DNA from: Gordonia hankookensis
GTDB lineage: Bacteria > Actinomycetota > Actinomycetes > Mycobacteriales > Mycobacteriaceae
Assembly (NCBI RefSeq): GCF_014673215.1
Contig: NZ_JACWMS010000004.1
Location: 310,001-374,000, forward strand
Reading direction: 5' to 3'
DNA: 64,000 nt
Below the pieces are notes generated by a model. That model saw only the letters and a list, made by a program, of their open reading frames with translations, was not told where the DNA came from and searched no databases. Shown here piece by piece: positions 9,201-18,488 of this stretch. Each line of letters begins with the position of its first letter. Position 1 is the first letter of the stretch. The position numbers and the translations under genes are program-made.

Positions 9201-10199
9201 GATCTCGGCACCCGACGCGACGCGATGACGCAGCGCGTCCGCGGTCTCGCGGATATCCCGTTCGGTCGGCAGGAACACCAGGATGTCGCCGGTGCGTTGC
9301 GACGACCACAGCTCGCCGACGGCCTGGTCGACGGCTTGGACCTGATCCAGGTCGCGATGGTCGGAATCGGGATCCTGGTCGTCCCCGAACGGCCGGTATC
9401 GGACCTCGACGGGATACGCACGCCCGGACACCTCCAGGATGGGCACGTCACCGGTGGGCCGGTCGCCGTCCGTGGATTCGTCGGATGCGAAGTGCCGCGC
9501 GAACCGGCCGGGCTCGATGGTCGCCGAGGTGATGATGACCTTGAGGTCGGGACGGCGCGGCAGGAGTTGCTTCAGGTACCCGAGGATGAAGTCGATGTTG
9601 AGGCTGCGCTCATGGGCCTCGTCGATGATGAGCGTGTCGTAGTGACGCAGCAGAGGGTCGGTACCGATCTCGCGGAGCAGGATTCCGTCGGTCATCACCT
9701 TGACCAAGGTGTTTGCGCCGGCCCGGTCGGTGAACCGCACCGAGTATCCGATCGCCTGACCTATCTCGGTGTCGGTTTCGTCGGCGATGCGGCGCGCGAC
9801 CGAACTCGCTGCTATCCGCCGTGGCTGGGTGTGACCGATGGCGCCTCGGATGCCGCGACCCAGTTCGAGACAGATCTTGGGCAGCTGGGTGGTCTTGCCC
9901 GAACCGGTCTCGCCGGCGATCACCACCACCTGATGATCGGCGATGGCGGCGGCGATCTCGTCGCGGGCCGCCGACACGGGCAGGTCCGGCGGGAAGGTGA
10001 TCGTCGGAACAGTCGCACGACGACGATCGACGCGGAGCGTTGCGGCGTCGACGTCGGCGGCCAGCTTGTCCCAGGCCGCCTGTTTCGGTGAGCGACCGAG
10101 TTTGTCGAGTCGTCTGCGCAGACGATGAGCGTCGAGGATGGTCACGTCGGCGAGGCGGTCACCGAGCGCTCGTCGGTCGTCTGCGGTCGGAACGGGCAT
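6270..10199 (-). CDS. hrpA: ATP-dependent RNA helicase HrpA
   Basis: Very large DEAH-box helicase, 1309 aa, the usual size of HrpA. Walker A is GETGSGKTTQ, the Walker B box DEAHERS, motif III ITSATI and motif VI QRAGRCGRVAPG. Helicase-associated and OB-like domains follow, then a long DUF3418 C-terminal half. E. coli HrpA works on mRNA and stalled ribosomes; the same is assumed here. The start ATG 10199 (MPVPTADDRR) is chosen because the upstream part of the open frame is low-quality and overlaps the divergent aminotransferase promoter. It converges with nrdR. Confidence 0.94.
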   Translation of the reverse strand: MPVPTADDRRALGDRLADVTILDAHRLRRRLDKLGRSPKQAAWDKLAADVDAATLRVDRRRATVPTITFPPDLPVSAARDEIAAAIADHQVVVIAGETGSGKTTQLPKICLELGRGIRGAIGHTQPRRIAASSVARRIADETDTEIGQAIGYSVRFTDRAGANTLVKVMTDGILLREIGTDPLLRHYDTLIIDEAHERSLNIDFILGYLKQLLPRRPDLKVIITSATIEPGRFARHFASDESTDGDRPTGDVPILEVSGRAYPVEVRYRPFGDDQDPDSDHRDLDQVQAVDQAVGELWSSQRTGDILVFLPTERDIRETADALRHRVASGAEIVPLFARLSIADQQRVFAPSSGRRIVLATNVAETSLTVPGIRYVIDTGTARISRYSTRSKVNRLPIEPISQASARQRAGRCGRVAPGICIRLYSEEDFDNRPAFTDPEILRTNLAAVILQMAALRIGDVSAFPFVQPPDARAIRDGMAVLTELGAIRETARDDHEPVLTRIGRDMARIPVDPRLARMLISAHELGCLDHVLVIAAALSVPDVRERPAEHREAAGASHRRFAVPGSEFLSYLELWQYLNDRRQELSGNRFRRMCESEFLHFLRIREWQELHRQLSRIVSDLDWTATASPRDADAIHRSILSGLLGNIAVRQGDSRDYIGARNTSLAIFPGSSLARKPPPFIMAAEILETSRLFAHTVAGIDPLWAEKLAGDLVRRSYSEPHWSAKRASAMAYERVTLYGVTLVAQRRVPYGAIDPPTAREMFIRHALVEGDWRTDHVFFHRNRELLDAAADVEHRARRRDLVISEQQLFEFYDARVGADVVSARHFDTWWKKTRQEHPDLLDLKPEDVAADVTVADNDFPGVWQQGETRLELRYRFEPGAPDDGVTVVVPRPLLDHVRPAGFDWSVPGLRSELATELVKSLPKALRKSMAPAQRFADLAVSRLTPRSEPLVTGLSRELTSITGMTVSPGDFSLDRVPAHLTMNFAVTDRSGTVVASGKSLAGLKKGFAGHDDTSRPRTVHTSWTADGIGDLPDTTTTAVAGQTITRYPGLDVAWDDAGRATGVTRTESVTAAERDRKLTDAVIVLLETTIPTLPKKIIGTLDPAGRLALSQSPYLRADDLLADCTRRAVRDAVATRDLTVIRTPGRFAQLRDDLRPTVTDAAPEYFELATDILRHLAPLRSEIDQDSGSVAADDVAEQLENLVFDGFVAATPRRHLTEIPRYLQAAENRLADLMGSTTRDRDALAAVDRVIAHWNQRVAQLPAGRRDAFNEYAHWMVEELRVGLFSQRLGTAYPISEKRALRALDAFH

Positions 10200-10260
10200 G
10201 ATCCGTCCAGGATATGGGGTCGACGGAGGTGACCCGACGCACGCCCGGCATGATTGGGGC

Positions 10261-11490
10261 ATGGCTGGTTCACTGTGGCACGGTTTCGCCGATATGGGTT
10301 CGGTCTCCACCAAGGGGCCGTTCGTGGTCACCCGCGGACGAGGGACACGGATCTGGGATGCCTCCGGTCGCGAGTATCTCGACGCGACCGCGGGTCTCTG
10401 GTTCACCAACATCGGCCACGGCCGAACCGAGGTGGCACAGGCCGTCGCGGATCAGCTCGGTCGGCTGGCGCATTACTCCGGGTTCGGAGACATCACCGCC
10501 GATGTGACCGCGGATCTCGCCGACCGTCTCGCCGCGATCGCCCCGGTTCCCGACAGCAAGATCTTCTTCACCTCGGGTGGCAGTGACTCGGTGGACACGG
10601 CCGCCAAGCTGGCCCGGCGCTACTGGCACGAGCAGGGCAGGCCGGAGAAGAACATCATCGTCGGTCGTACCAAGGCGTACCACGGCATGCATGTGGCGGG
10701 GACCGCGCTCGCGGGCATCCCGGTCAACCGCGAAGGCTATGGCGAACTCATGCCCGACGCCGAGTCGGTGGAGTGGGACAATGCGAAGAGTCTGCTCGGC
10801 CTCATCGAGCGCCTGGGTGCCGATCGCATCGCGGCGTTCTTCTGCGAGCCGATCATCGGTGCCGGCGGGATCTACCTGCCTCCGGAGGGCTACCTCGCCG
10901 AGGTGCGTCAGATCTGCCGCGACCACGACGTGTTGTTCGTCGCCGACGAGGTGGTCACCGGATTCGGACGCATCGGTGGCGATTCCTGGTTCGCGTCCTC
11001 CCGTTTCGACCTCGCGCCCGACATGATGACGACGGCCAAGGGCCTCACGTCCGGATACGTTCCGATGGGCGCGGTGTTCATCGCTCCCCGTATCGCCGAA
11101 CCGTTCTTCGGGGGCGGTGTCTGGTGGCGCCACGGCTACACCTACGGCGGCCACGCCGGTGCCGCCGCGGCCGCGATGGCCAACCTCGACATCATCGAGG
11201 GTGAGGGTCTGCTCGCCGAGGCGACCCGGTTGGAAGGCGATCTGGAGCAAGCACTCTCGCCGCTGGCCGATCTCGATTCGGTGTCCGAGGTCCGCACCGG
11301 CCTGGGCGCGGTCACCGCGGTCCAGCTGGCCGATCCCGCCCAGGCGATGCCGATGGTCGGCAGACTGCGCGAGCACGGCGTCAGCGGTCGTGCCGCGGGC
11401 CAGGGGGCGCTGCAGATCTCACCGGCGTTCGTGATGACCACCGACGAGGTCGGAGAACTCGCCGACCGGATGCGGGCCGCACTGGCCTGA
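10261..11490 (+). CDS. Class III PLP-dependent aminotransferase
   Basis: 409 aa, fold-type I aminotransferase of the omega-amino-acid:pyruvate/adenosylmethionine family. The PLP lysine is in TTAKGLTSGYVPMGA, the cofactor Asp in FVADEVVTGFGR and the phosphate-binding loop in TSGGSDSVDTAAKLARRYW. The donor substrate cannot be told from sequence: beta-alanine, GABA, putrescine or other amines are possible. CATGAT (10249-10254) lies six bases before the ATG, so the message is probably leaderless. No biosynthetic partner is adjacent. It ends at a strong bidirectional terminator. Confidence 0.88.
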   Translation: MAGSLWHGFADMGSVSTKGPFVVTRGRGTRIWDASGREYLDATAGLWFTNIGHGRTEVAQAVADQLGRLAHYSGFGDITADVTADLADRLAAIAPVPDSKIFFTSGGSDSVDTAAKLARRYWHEQGRPEKNIIVGRTKAYHGMHVAGTALAGIPVNREGYGELMPDAESVEWDNAKSLLGLIERLGADRIAAFFCEPIIGAGGIYLPPEGYLAEVRQICRDHDVLFVADEVVTGFGRIGGDSWFASSRFDLAPDMMTTAKGLTSGYVPMGAVFIAPRIAEPFFGGGVWWRHGYTYGGHAGAAAAAMANLDIIEGEGLLAEATRLEGDLEQALSPLADLDSVSEVRTGLGAVTAVQLADPAQAMPMVGRLREHGVSGRAAGQGALQISPAFVMTTDEVGELADRMRAALA

Positions 11491-11505
11491 TCCAGGGACA
11501 ATCGA

Positions 11506-11549
11506 ATCTGCCCCCGGCTCTCCGTATTTCGTCAGAGTCGGGGGCAGAT
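11506..11549. terminator. Bidirectional terminator between the aminotransferase and ahpD
   Basis: The 11-bp perfect arms ATCTGCCCCCG (11506-11516) and CGGGGGCAGAT (11539-11549) extend inward by five more pairs (one G-U) to leave a 12-base loop. It sits between two convergent stops and should end transcription on both strands. Confidence 0.85.
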
Positions 11550-11565
11550 CTGTGTGCGGGGCCGG

Positions 11566-12099
11566 TCAGACCGCCGCGAGCACTTCGGTGGTCGCGATCG
11601 CCTGGGCGACACCGGCGACGATCGAGGCGACCTTGAGGGCCTCGAGGATCGCCTCACGGTCGACGCCTGCTTCGCGAAGGGTGTTCTCGTGAGCGCCGAC
11701 GCAGTGCTCACAACCGTTGATCGACGACACCGCGAACGACCACAGCTCGAACAGCGCCTTGTCCACTCCGGGGTTGCCGATGATGTTCATCCGCAGACCG
11801 GGACGCAGGTCGTCGTACTTGCCGCCGAGGAAGCCTCGGCCTCGATAGAAGACGTTGTTCATCCCCATGATCGACGCAGCCCCGAGTGCGGCGTTGTATG
11901 CCTCGGCGGACAGCGTGTCGGCGGCCTCGTCGGCGATCTCGGCCAGCACCTTGGCATTACGCGTCGCGGCCGCGGTCGACAGCAGGGTGCCCCACAGCTG
12001 ATCCTCGCTCAGCGCCGTGGTGCGGCTGATCGAACCCAGATTCAGTTTGAGGTCCTTGGCGTACTCGGGCAGTGCTTCCTTGAGATTCTCGATGCTCAT
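11566..12099 (-). CDS. ahpD: Alkylhydroperoxidase AhpD
   Basis: 177-aa AhpD of the carboxymuconolactone-decarboxylase fold. In mycobacteria it recycles AhpC and has weak peroxidase activity itself. The catalytic CXXC and proton-relay residues appear in [14 protein letters not shown]. The start is ATG 12099 ([13 protein letters not shown]), eleven bases after the ahpC stop with GGAGA upstream, so the pair is one operon. Length and motifs match the mycobacterial protein, a trimer. OxyR regulation is expected from the divergent oxyR. Confidence 0.95.
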   Translation of the reverse strand: MSIENLKEALPEYAKDLKLNLGSISRTTALSEDQLWGTLLSTAAATRNAKVLAEIADEAADTLSAEAYNAALGAASIMGMNNVFYRGRGFLGGKYDDLRPGLRMNIIGNPGVDKALFELWSFAVSSINGCEHCVGAHENTLREAGVDREAILEALKVASIVAGVAQAIATTEVLAAV

Positions 12100-12110
12100 G
12101 CGGTCTCCTC

Positions 12111-12698
12111 TCAGACGCTCGCGGTCAGCAGCTCGCCCGCGTCGATGGTCGGATCGCCCTTTTTCCAGTTGCAGGCGCACAACTCGTCGGACTGCAGGGC
12201 GTCGAGGACGCGGAGCACCTCATCGACGTTACGTCCGACCGAACCGGCAGTCACCGAGACGAACTGGATCTCGTTGTTGGGATCGATGATGAACGTGGCC
12301 CGGTCGGCCACCCCGTCCGCATTGAGAACACCTGCCGCGGAGGCAAGTTCGCGCTTGAGGTCGCTCAGCATGGGGAAGGGGAGGGTCTTGAGGTCCTCGT
12401 GCTGTGCGCGCCACTGGAAGTGGACGAACTCGTTGTCGACCGAGGCGCCGAGCACCTGCGCGTCACGGTCGGCGAACTCGTCGTTCAGCTTGCCGAAAGC
12501 GGCGATCTCCGTGGGGCACACGAAAGTGAAGTCCTTGGGCCAGAAGAAGACGATCCGCCACTTCCCGGGCTGATCGTCGCTGGTGACCGTGGTGAAGTAG
12601 TCGTCCGGCTTCTGGGCGTCGACCTTGGACAGGTCACCCCCGATGACCGCGGTGAGGTGGTAGGCGGGGAACTGGTCGCCGATGGTCAGCAAAGCCAT
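12111..12698 (-). CDS. ahpC: Alkyl hydroperoxide reductase / peroxiredoxin AhpC
   Basis: 195-aa two-cysteine peroxiredoxin that reduces organic peroxides, H2O2 and peroxynitrite in the cytosol. The peroxidatic Cys is in DFTFVCPTE (about residue 61). The resolving region [10 protein letters not shown] has the two extra C-terminal cysteines typical of mycobacterial AhpC. It is first of the ahpC-ahpD operon. AAGGAG lies about 11 bases before ATG 12698. It is divergent from oxyR across a 136-bp control region. Confidence 0.97.
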   Translation of the reverse strand: MALLTIGDQFPAYHLTAVIGGDLSKVDAQKPDDYFTTVTSDDQPGKWRIVFFWPKDFTFVCPTEIAAFGKLNDEFADRDAQVLGASVDNEFVHFQWRAQHEDLKTLPFPMLSDLKRELASAAGVLNADGVADRATFIIDPNNEIQFVSVTAGSVGRNVDEVLRVLDALQSDELCACNWKKGDPTIDAGELLTASV

Positions 12699-12789
12699 GC
12701 TCTGTTTCGCTCCTTGATGTTTCGATCAGCGTCGGGTGCGTCATACGAGGACGCGGATTCGTCGTCAGACATGCACCATCGTGCCGGAA

Positions 12790-12806
12790 TATCGGTAAGA
12801 GCGAAA
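12790..12806. promoter_or_regulatory. Candidate OxyR binding site between ahpC and oxyR
   Basis: TATCGGTAAGAGCGAAA resembles the mycobacterial OxyR site TATCGGC-N3-GCCGATA, matching 10 of the 14 defined bases, and lies in the divergent control region. A second short palindrome, CTAT-N4-ATAG (12821-12832), lies just before the oxyR start. The assignment is a pattern match. Confidence 0.5.
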
Positions 12807-12834
12807 CGTGATGATACGCACTATATTGATAGGC

Positions 12835-13767
12835 ATGGCCAATAGAAGTCATCAACCGTCCGCGACCGCTCTGCGGGCATTCGTCGCGGTCGCGCACCGG
12901 CGTCACTTCGGTTCTGCGGCAGATGATCTCGGTGTCAGTCAGCCGACGTTGTCGCAAGCACTGGCCGGTCTCGAGACCGGACTCGGACTGCAGCTCGTCG
13001 AGCGGACCACGAGACGTGTCTTCCTGACTCCGGAAGGGGAGAGGTTGCTGCCCAGGGCAATCGCCGCCGTGGATGCGATCGATGACCTCCTGGCAGAGGC
13101 ATCGGGAAACGGGGACCCGCTCGCCGGGCCGATGCGGGTCGGCTTGATACCGACGGTCGCCCCGTACATCCTTCCGACGGTGCTTCGCGGTGTGGCAGAA
13201 CGTATTCCGGAGTTAAGGATGCAGGTGGTCGAAGACCAGACGGCGCGACTGCTGCGTCAGCTGAGAGACGGGTCACTCGACGTGGCCATCATGGCGTTGC
13301 CCACGAATGAACGGGGGATGAGCGAGGTCCCGCTGTACACAGAGGATTTCGTCCTGGCGCTGCCGGCCACGCATCCACTCGCAGGACGACGCAGAGTGGA
13401 CCCGGCGTCGCTCGCCGACCTGCCGTTGCTCCTGCTCGACGAGGGCCATTGTCTCCGGGATCAGGCGCTGGAGGTGTGCCGGCTCGCCGGCGTCCGACCG
13501 GACGTCGGACAGACGCGGGCGGCATCCCTGGCGACCGCGGTGCAATGCGTGGAGGGTGGTCTGGGGGTCACACTGATCCCGCAGACCGCCGTGGCGGTCG
13601 AGACCGGCGGCGGTCAGCTGGCCACCGCAACCTTTGCGCGGCCCCGTCCGGGTCGGCGGGTGGGCTTGGTGTACCGCGATTCGGCCCGTCGAGCCGAGGC
13701 GTTTCACACTCTCGCGGAGGTCGTCGCCGATCTGGTGGTCGCGACCGGTACCGTGCGGCGCGGCTGA
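12835..13767 (+). CDS. oxyR: Hydrogen-peroxide sensor/regulator OxyR (LysR family)
   Basis: 310-aa LysR-type regulator. The N-terminal helix-turn-helix (about 8-65) contains [28 protein letters not shown]; the effector domain runs to the C-terminus. The redox cysteine pair of OxyR is present in [14 protein letters not shown], with the spacing of E. coli Cys199/Cys208, so the peroxide switch should work. It is divergent from ahpC-ahpD, its classical target. ATG 12835 (MANRSHQPS) fits family N-termini. An in-frame ATG at 12808 would add nine residues. Confidence 0.93.
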   Translation: MANRSHQPSATALRAFVAVAHRRHFGSAADDLGVSQPTLSQALAGLETGLGLQLVERTTRRVFLTPEGERLLPRAIAAVDAIDDLLAEASGNGDPLAGPMRVGLIPTVAPYILPTVLRGVAERIPELRMQVVEDQTARLLRQLRDGSLDVAIMALPTNERGMSEVPLYTEDFVLALPATHPLAGRRRVDPASLADLPLLLLDEGHCLRDQALEVCRLAGVRPDVGQTRAASLATAVQCVEGGLGVTLIPQTAVAVETGGGQLATATFARPRPGRRVGLVYRDSARRAEAFHTLAEVVADLVVATGTVRRG

Positions 13768-13878
13768 TCATCGCCGACGGCAAGGTGACGTGCGCCGACG
13801 GCAACCGGTATCCCGACGAAGAACAGGTGGCTGTCGGCGGGATCGGGGTTGCGGTCGGGGGGCGAGCGGTGAGTGGGC

Positions 13879-14313
13879 TCAGCGGGGTTCGAGCACGAAC
13901 ACCGGGATGACGCGGTCGGTCTTGGTCTGGTACCCGGCATAGTCGGGCCACGCCTCGACGGCGCGGGCCCACCAGGTCTCACGTTCCTCGCCGGAGACCT
14001 CGCGCGCGGTGTAGTCGCCGACGTGCTCCCCGTCGCGGAGTTCGACATGCGGTTCGGCGACGAGGTTCCAGTACCAGACCGGGTGTTTGGGGGCTCCGCC
14101 GAGGGAGGCCACGACCGCGTAGTCGCCATCGTGTTCGACCCGCATGAGTGGCGTCTTGCGCAGCTTGCCGGATCTGCGGCCGACCGAGGTGAGGATCACG
14201 ACGGGTTTCCCCTTCATCGTGGTCGCGGCGGTGCCGTTCGATCCCTCGTACTCGCGGACCTGATCAGTGGCCCAATCCGCCGGGCTGGGTTCGTATTCTC
14301 CGGTGAGTGGCAT
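13879..14313 (-). CDS. DDN-type nitroreductase, deazaflavin (F420)-dependent
   Basis: 144 aa, a small split-barrel protein of the deazaflavin-dependent nitroreductase (Ddn) family, typical of F420-making actinobacteria. The cofactor-binding segment [14 protein letters not shown], the [18 protein letters not shown] core and the C-terminal [10 protein letters not shown] are characteristic. The natural substrate is unknown; quinone reduction is proposed for relatives. ATG 14313 has GGAGGA directly upstream. It converges with oxyR; the intervening 111 bases show only a 12-bp direct repeat (CGCCGACGGCAA at 13772 and 13793). Confidence 0.88.
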   Translation of the reverse strand: MPLTGEYEPSPADWATDQVREYEGSNGTAATTMKGKPVVILTSVGRRSGKLRKTPLMRVEHDGDYAVVASLGGAPKHPVWYWNLVAEPHVELRDGEHVGDYTAREVSGEERETWWARAVEAWPDYAGYQTKTDRVIPVFVLEPR

Positions 14314-14342
14314 ATCTCCTCCAACGTGGTCGGTGGAGCCGA

Positions 14343-16448
14343 CTATTCCACACTCGCCTGGCTCAGTTGCTCCCATTCATCGACAAGGCTGGAGTCGATC
14401 TCGCGGACCATCGCCCCGACCCGGTCCGTGATCTCGACGACCTCCGGAGTGCTGACCGCAGTCGGAAGGCCTTGTCTGAGAACTCGATAGCAATCGGATA
14501 GGTATCGCAGCAGTACGCCCTCGCTGCGGGCCAATCCGTATTGGGAGATGAGCTCGTTGAATGTCATCGACCGCTCGAGCATCTCGCGGAGCACCGACTT
14601 CGGCGACGGCGGATACGAGGACACCCAGGGATGTCCGCGACGGTAGACGCCGAATGCGAAGTCGATCTCGTCGGCGAGCGGACGGGGCCAGGTGATCTCC
14701 TCCAGCCGGGCCATGCGCTCCTCGTACTCGACGCCGTCCGACTTCATCTCGGCTATCGCCGCGTCGCGCGCGACCTTGCGTTGTGCGAACAGCAACGGTC
14801 GCGGATCCTCGAGCGTCGACTCGAGGATCGAGAGCACATCCAGTGCGTAGGTTGCCGAGTCGGGGTCGAGGATCTCGAATGCTGCCAACGCGAACGACGA
14901 GAGTGGATTGGTGAGGGCGAAGTTCTCCGGCATGTCCACCGACATGGCGACGTTCTTGCCATCTGCGTCAGGAGCATCGAGCTGGACGACGATGCCGGAC
15001 TCGCGGAGGCCTCGGTACAGCTCGATGGTGTGCCGGATGTGGCGGAGTTGCCGGTTGCGCGGCTCGTGGTTCTCCTCGAGGAGATGCCGCAGCGCCACGA
15101 AACAGTCGCCCGGCCGGGCCAGTACCTCCATCAGGATCGCCGTGGTCATCCGGAAGTGTGACCGCAGTGGCTCGTCGGGTGCATCGATGAGTTGGGTGAA
15201 TGTCTTCTCGCCCCAGGACACGAAACCCTCCGGCGGCTTCTTCCGGACGAGTTTGCGGAGTTTCTTGGGATCGTCGCCGGCCTTGGCCACTGCCCGCGCG
15301 TTGTCGACGTCGTGCTCCGGCGCCTGGACCACCACGTAGCCGACGCTGTCGAATCCGGCACGGCCCGCCCGCCCCGCGATCTGGTGGAACTCACGCGCGC
15401 GAAGACGTCGCACCCGGGTGCCGTCGTACTTGCTCAGCCCCGCGAACAGCACGGTGCGGATGGGCACGTTGATGCCGACTCCGAGGGTGTCGGTACCGGC
15501 GACGACCTTGAGAAGTCCTTGTTGCGCAAGGCGTTCCACGAGCCGACGGTAGCGCGGCAGCATGCCGGCGTGGTGCACGCCGATGCCCGACCGCAGGAGT
15601 TTCGACAGTGTCGCACCGAAGCCGGTGTGGAAGCGGAAATCGCCGATGGCCTCGGCGATGAGCGACTTCTCGGCCTTGTCGGCGATCTTGGCCGACAACA
15701 GTGCCTGGGCACGTTCCACAGCGGAGGCCTGGGTGAAGTGCACCACGTAGACCGGCGCGCGACCCGCGGAGATCAGGTTCTCGATGGTCTCGTGAATCGG
15801 AGTCATCGCGTACGTGTGCTCGAGCGGCACCGGCCGGTCGGTGCCGGTGATCGCCGACGTCGGGCGTCCGGTGCGCCGCTGCAGGTCGTCGACGAAGAAC
15901 GAGACGTCACCGAGCGTCGCCGACATCAACAGGAATTGCGTGTGCGGAAGTTCGATGAGAGGCACCTGCCACGCCCAGCCCCGATCGGCCTCGCCGTAGT
16001 AGTGGAACTCGTCGGCGACGAGAGTGCCGATGTCGCTACGTGATCCGTCCCGGAGTGCGAGATTCGCGACGATCTCGGCCGTCGCGCACACGATCGGGGC
16101 GTCGGCGTTGACGGCGGCGTCACCGGTGACCAGGCCAACCGACGCCGCGCCGAACATCGCACACAACTCGAAGAACTTCTCGCTCACCAACGCCTTGATG
16201 GGTGCGGTGTAGTACACCCGCTCGCCACGGCAACGCGCGAAATGGATCGCGCCGGCGGCGACGAGGGATTTGCCGGACCCGGTGGGTGTCGCCAGGATCA
16301 CGTTGCTGCCGGCGATGAGTTCGAGAAGGGACTCTTCCTGGTGCGGGTAGAGCTCGATTCCCCGGTCATGCCACCAGTCGGTGAACGTTTCGAAAGCGGT
16401 GTCCTCGTCGGCGACCGGGGTCAGGACCGACCCCGGTGCCGCGCTCAC
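14343..16448 (-). CDS. DEAD/DEAH-box RNA helicase with DUF3516
   Basis: 701-aa superfamily 2 helicase. Walker A is ATPTGSGKS (about 49-57), motif II reads DEFH rather than DEAD, motif III is MSATL, and the C-terminal RecA lobe has [19 protein letters not shown] and [11 protein letters not shown], as in Ski2/Mtr4-like enzymes. The last third is the actinobacterial DUF3516. RNA unwinding or turnover is expected; the target is unknown. GTG 16448 overlaps the PAC2 stop by four bases (GTGA), so translation is probably coupled. Confidence 0.9.
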   Translation of the reverse strand: MSAAPGSVLTPVADEDTAFETFTDWWHDRGIELYPHQEESLLELIAGSNVILATPTGSGKSLVAAGAIHFARCRGERVYYTAPIKALVSEKFFELCAMFGAASVGLVTGDAAVNADAPIVCATAEIVANLALRDGSRSDIGTLVADEFHYYGEADRGWAWQVPLIELPHTQFLLMSATLGDVSFFVDDLQRRTGRPTSAITGTDRPVPLEHTYAMTPIHETIENLISAGRAPVYVVHFTQASAVERAQALLSAKIADKAEKSLIAEAIGDFRFHTGFGATLSKLLRSGIGVHHAGMLPRYRRLVERLAQQGLLKVVAGTDTLGVGINVPIRTVLFAGLSKYDGTRVRRLRAREFHQIAGRAGRAGFDSVGYVVVQAPEHDVDNARAVAKAGDDPKKLRKLVRKKPPEGFVSWGEKTFTQLIDAPDEPLRSHFRMTTAILMEVLARPGDCFVALRHLLEENHEPRNRQLRHIRHTIELYRGLRESGIVVQLDAPDADGKNVAMSVDMPENFALTNPLSSFALAAFEILDPDSATYALDVLSILESTLEDPRPLLFAQRKVARDAAIAEMKSDGVEYEERMARLEEITWPRPLADEIDFAFGVYRRGHPWVSSYPPSPKSVLREMLERSMTFNELISQYGLARSEGVLLRYLSDCYRVLRQGLPTAVSTPEVVEITDRVGAMVREIDSSLVDEWEQLSQASVE

Positions 16449-17461
16449 ATCGGAGATGGGGGACCGCCCGCTCCGTCGTCATCCGGGCCTCCCGGATTGC
16501 CGTCATCCTGATTGCCCGCATCCTCATCACCGCTGTCGCGCACCTGCTCGGCGAGGAAACGTTCGAGTTCGGCGCCGAGCTCGTCACCGCTCGGAAGGTC
16601 CTCCTCGGCCGCCAGCAGCGACGCGCGTTCCTGCTGGGCCTGTGTGAAGGTGTCGTACTGCGTCTCGAGCGCGGCCACGACCGATTCGATCTCGGCGTTG
16701 CCCGACACCTCGTTGTCGACCTGGACACGGACCTTCTCCGCTGCGTTCTCCAGAGCGGCGACCGGCAACTGCAGGCCGGTCAGCTCGCCGACGGCGTCCA
16801 GCAGCCGCGCGGAGGCCGCCGGGTAGTCGGTCTGCGACAAGTAATGCGGCACATGGACGGACAGGCCCGCGGCGCGGTGATCGTGTTCACCCATCCGCAG
16901 TTCCAGCAACATCGACGCGCTGGCCGGGAGCTTCATCTCCGACCCCCAGCGCGGGAGGTCGCCGAGCCGGTCCGGATCGTCGCCGTGTGCGGTGATCGAC
17001 GGTGGACGGGTGTGCGGGACGGCCATCGGGATGGCGTTGAGTCCGATGACGTCGGTCACCCCGAAGCGCTCGGCAAGCAGGCGCACCGCCTCGACGAACT
17101 GTTCCCAGCGCAGGTCGGGCTCCGAACCTGCGAGCAAGAGGAACGGTCGGCCCGCGGTGTCGCGGATCGCATGCATCGTCAGTGACGGCATCTCGACATC
17201 GGTGAACTTGTCGCCACTGAAGGTGATCGTCGGTCGACGTGACCGGTAGTCGATCAACTCATCGGTGGAAAACGTCGCAACCAGTTCGGAATCGAACGCA
17301 TCGCGCAGATGCCGTGCTGCCAGCGCGACAGCGTGTCCTGCGTCCGCAAACCCCTCGAGGGCATGGAGCAGCACCGGTCCGGTGCCCTCGTCGTTCGAGA
17401 CCTGGGGCGCGGGGAACTCCAGCGAGTACAGCGAACTGTTCTCGGCGGGCCGCTCGTCCAT
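16445..17461 (-). CDS. PAC2-family protein (Rv2714-like)
   Basis: 338 aa. The body (about 15-270) belongs to the PAC2 family, named after a eukaryotic proteasome-assembly chaperone, with the motifs VLLHALEGFADAGHAVALAA, FSTDELIDYRSRRPTITF and PHYLSQTDYPAASARLL. The last 35 residues are an acidic Asp/Gly/Pro tail. The M. tuberculosis relative Rv2714 has a known structure but no firm function; a link to proteasome assembly in actinobacteria is only suggested by the name. ATG 17461 is preceded by GAGGAGGGA. A far longer open frame upstream lacks family similarity. It is translationally coupled to the DUF3516 helicase. Confidence 0.88.
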   Translation of the reverse strand: MDERPAENSSLYSLEFPAPQVSNDEGTGPVLLHALEGFADAGHAVALAARHLRDAFDSELVATFSTDELIDYRSRRPTITFSGDKFTDVEMPSLTMHAIRDTAGRPFLLLAGSEPDLRWEQFVEAVRLLAERFGVTDVIGLNAIPMAVPHTRPPSITAHGDDPDRLGDLPRWGSEMKLPASASMLLELRMGEHDHRAAGLSVHVPHYLSQTDYPAASARLLDAVGELTGLQLPVAALENAAEKVRVQVDNEVSGNAEIESVVAALETQYDTFTQAQQERASLLAAEEDLPSGDELGAELERFLAEQVRDSGDEDAGNQDDGNPGGPDDDGAGGPPSPM

Positions 17462-17672
17462 GGGTCGTCCCTCCTCGTCGTGTATCTGTCGATTCTCTCG
17501 CATCGGCGCCCGGCAGGGCCAATTACGCAGACAGATGCGGTATTCATGGGAGTCAACACGCCGGTGCCGGTCGCGATTCCCGCCCGGCCGGATTCGCCGG
17601 GGTGTCGGTGCGCCGGGCGTGTGCTCGTCGATGGCACAGTAGGCCCTTGTGACCACAACCAAGAGGCACCAG

Positions 17673-18338
17673 ATGCGACGTCCCGTCGTGCTCGCCCCGA
17701 TGCTGGTCGGGTCGGCGATTCTCGTGGCTTCCGGGTGCACGGTGGACGGACAAGGGGTCGCAGGCGCGGCCGATCTCTCCGGCGACTCGGTGGCGGCATC
17801 GGACTTCCCCGGCGGTTCGGCGAGTCGGGTGCCGGCACCCGCAGTGCCTGCCGCCCTCGCCGACATCACGGGCCGTCCGCTCCACGGATCGGTGACCCCG
17901 CCGCAGTGCACACCCGCAGGCCTACCCGCCGATGGTGCGGCGGTGTTGGTCGGTCCGGATCCCGACGATTCGACCGCGACCTTCACCTCCGCGGTCACCC
18001 GAGCGCGCACATCGCTCGCCGACGTGACCACGCAGGCCAGGAATTGCCCTCGAGTGCTCTCCGGCTCAGCCCCGACCGCGACGTCGCTCGTGACCGTCCA
18101 GGTCCTCAAGGCCCCGAGAGCACAGTCGATCGACACCGCGGGTCTGCGTCGGCAGATCGCGACGGGCAATGTCGGATCGTCGGCGCTGACGACCGGGACC
18201 ACCACCCTGATGGCACAGCGCAGCGGTGTGCGGGTCACCGTCGAATACCGGCACCAGGGCGCGGAGCCGATGTCGGCACGAGAGAGCGATCAACTCGCGT
18301 CACTCTTCGACAAGGCGGTCGACGCGGCCTTCGGCTGA
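17673..18338 (+). CDS. Predicted secreted lipoprotein, function unknown
   Basis: 221 aa. The signal peptide MRRPVVLAPMLVGSAI is followed by the lipobox VASGC (Cys24), so it should be lipid-anchored outside the membrane. The mature part is Ala/Thr-rich and has three more cysteines in the middle, which may form a disulfide. I do not recognise a domain. AAGAGG lies just upstream of ATG 17673; GTG 17649 would add eight residues. It is divergent from the PAC2 gene and followed at 150 bases by the DUF4192 gene. Confidence 0.75.
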   Translation: MRRPVVLAPMLVGSAILVASGCTVDGQGVAGAADLSGDSVAASDFPGGSASRVPAPAVPAALADITGRPLHGSVTPPQCTPAGLPADGAAVLVGPDPDDSTATFTSAVTRARTSLADVTTQARNCPRVLSGSAPTATSLVTVQVLKAPRAQSIDTAGLRRQIATGNVGSSALTTGTTTLMAQRSGVRVTVEYRHQGAEPMSARESDQLASLFDKAVDAAFG

Positions 18339-18488
18339 CCCGGTGACCGTCGATCCCAGGATGAGCCTGTCCCATCGTGCCTGCGTGATCTGTGGATTGT
18401 CGCGGAGGTGTGGACAACCTCGGGTCAACGGGCGGTCGCGCGGGTCGGCGGCGGCAGATGCGTCCGCGGCAGAGCCGACGATGACCGC

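Noticed and set aside
16445..18238. Long N-terminal extension of the PAC2 protein
   Set aside because: The extra 259 codons overlap the divergent lipoprotein and lack family similarity, whereas ATG 17461 has a strong ribosome site and the proper PAC2 N-terminus.
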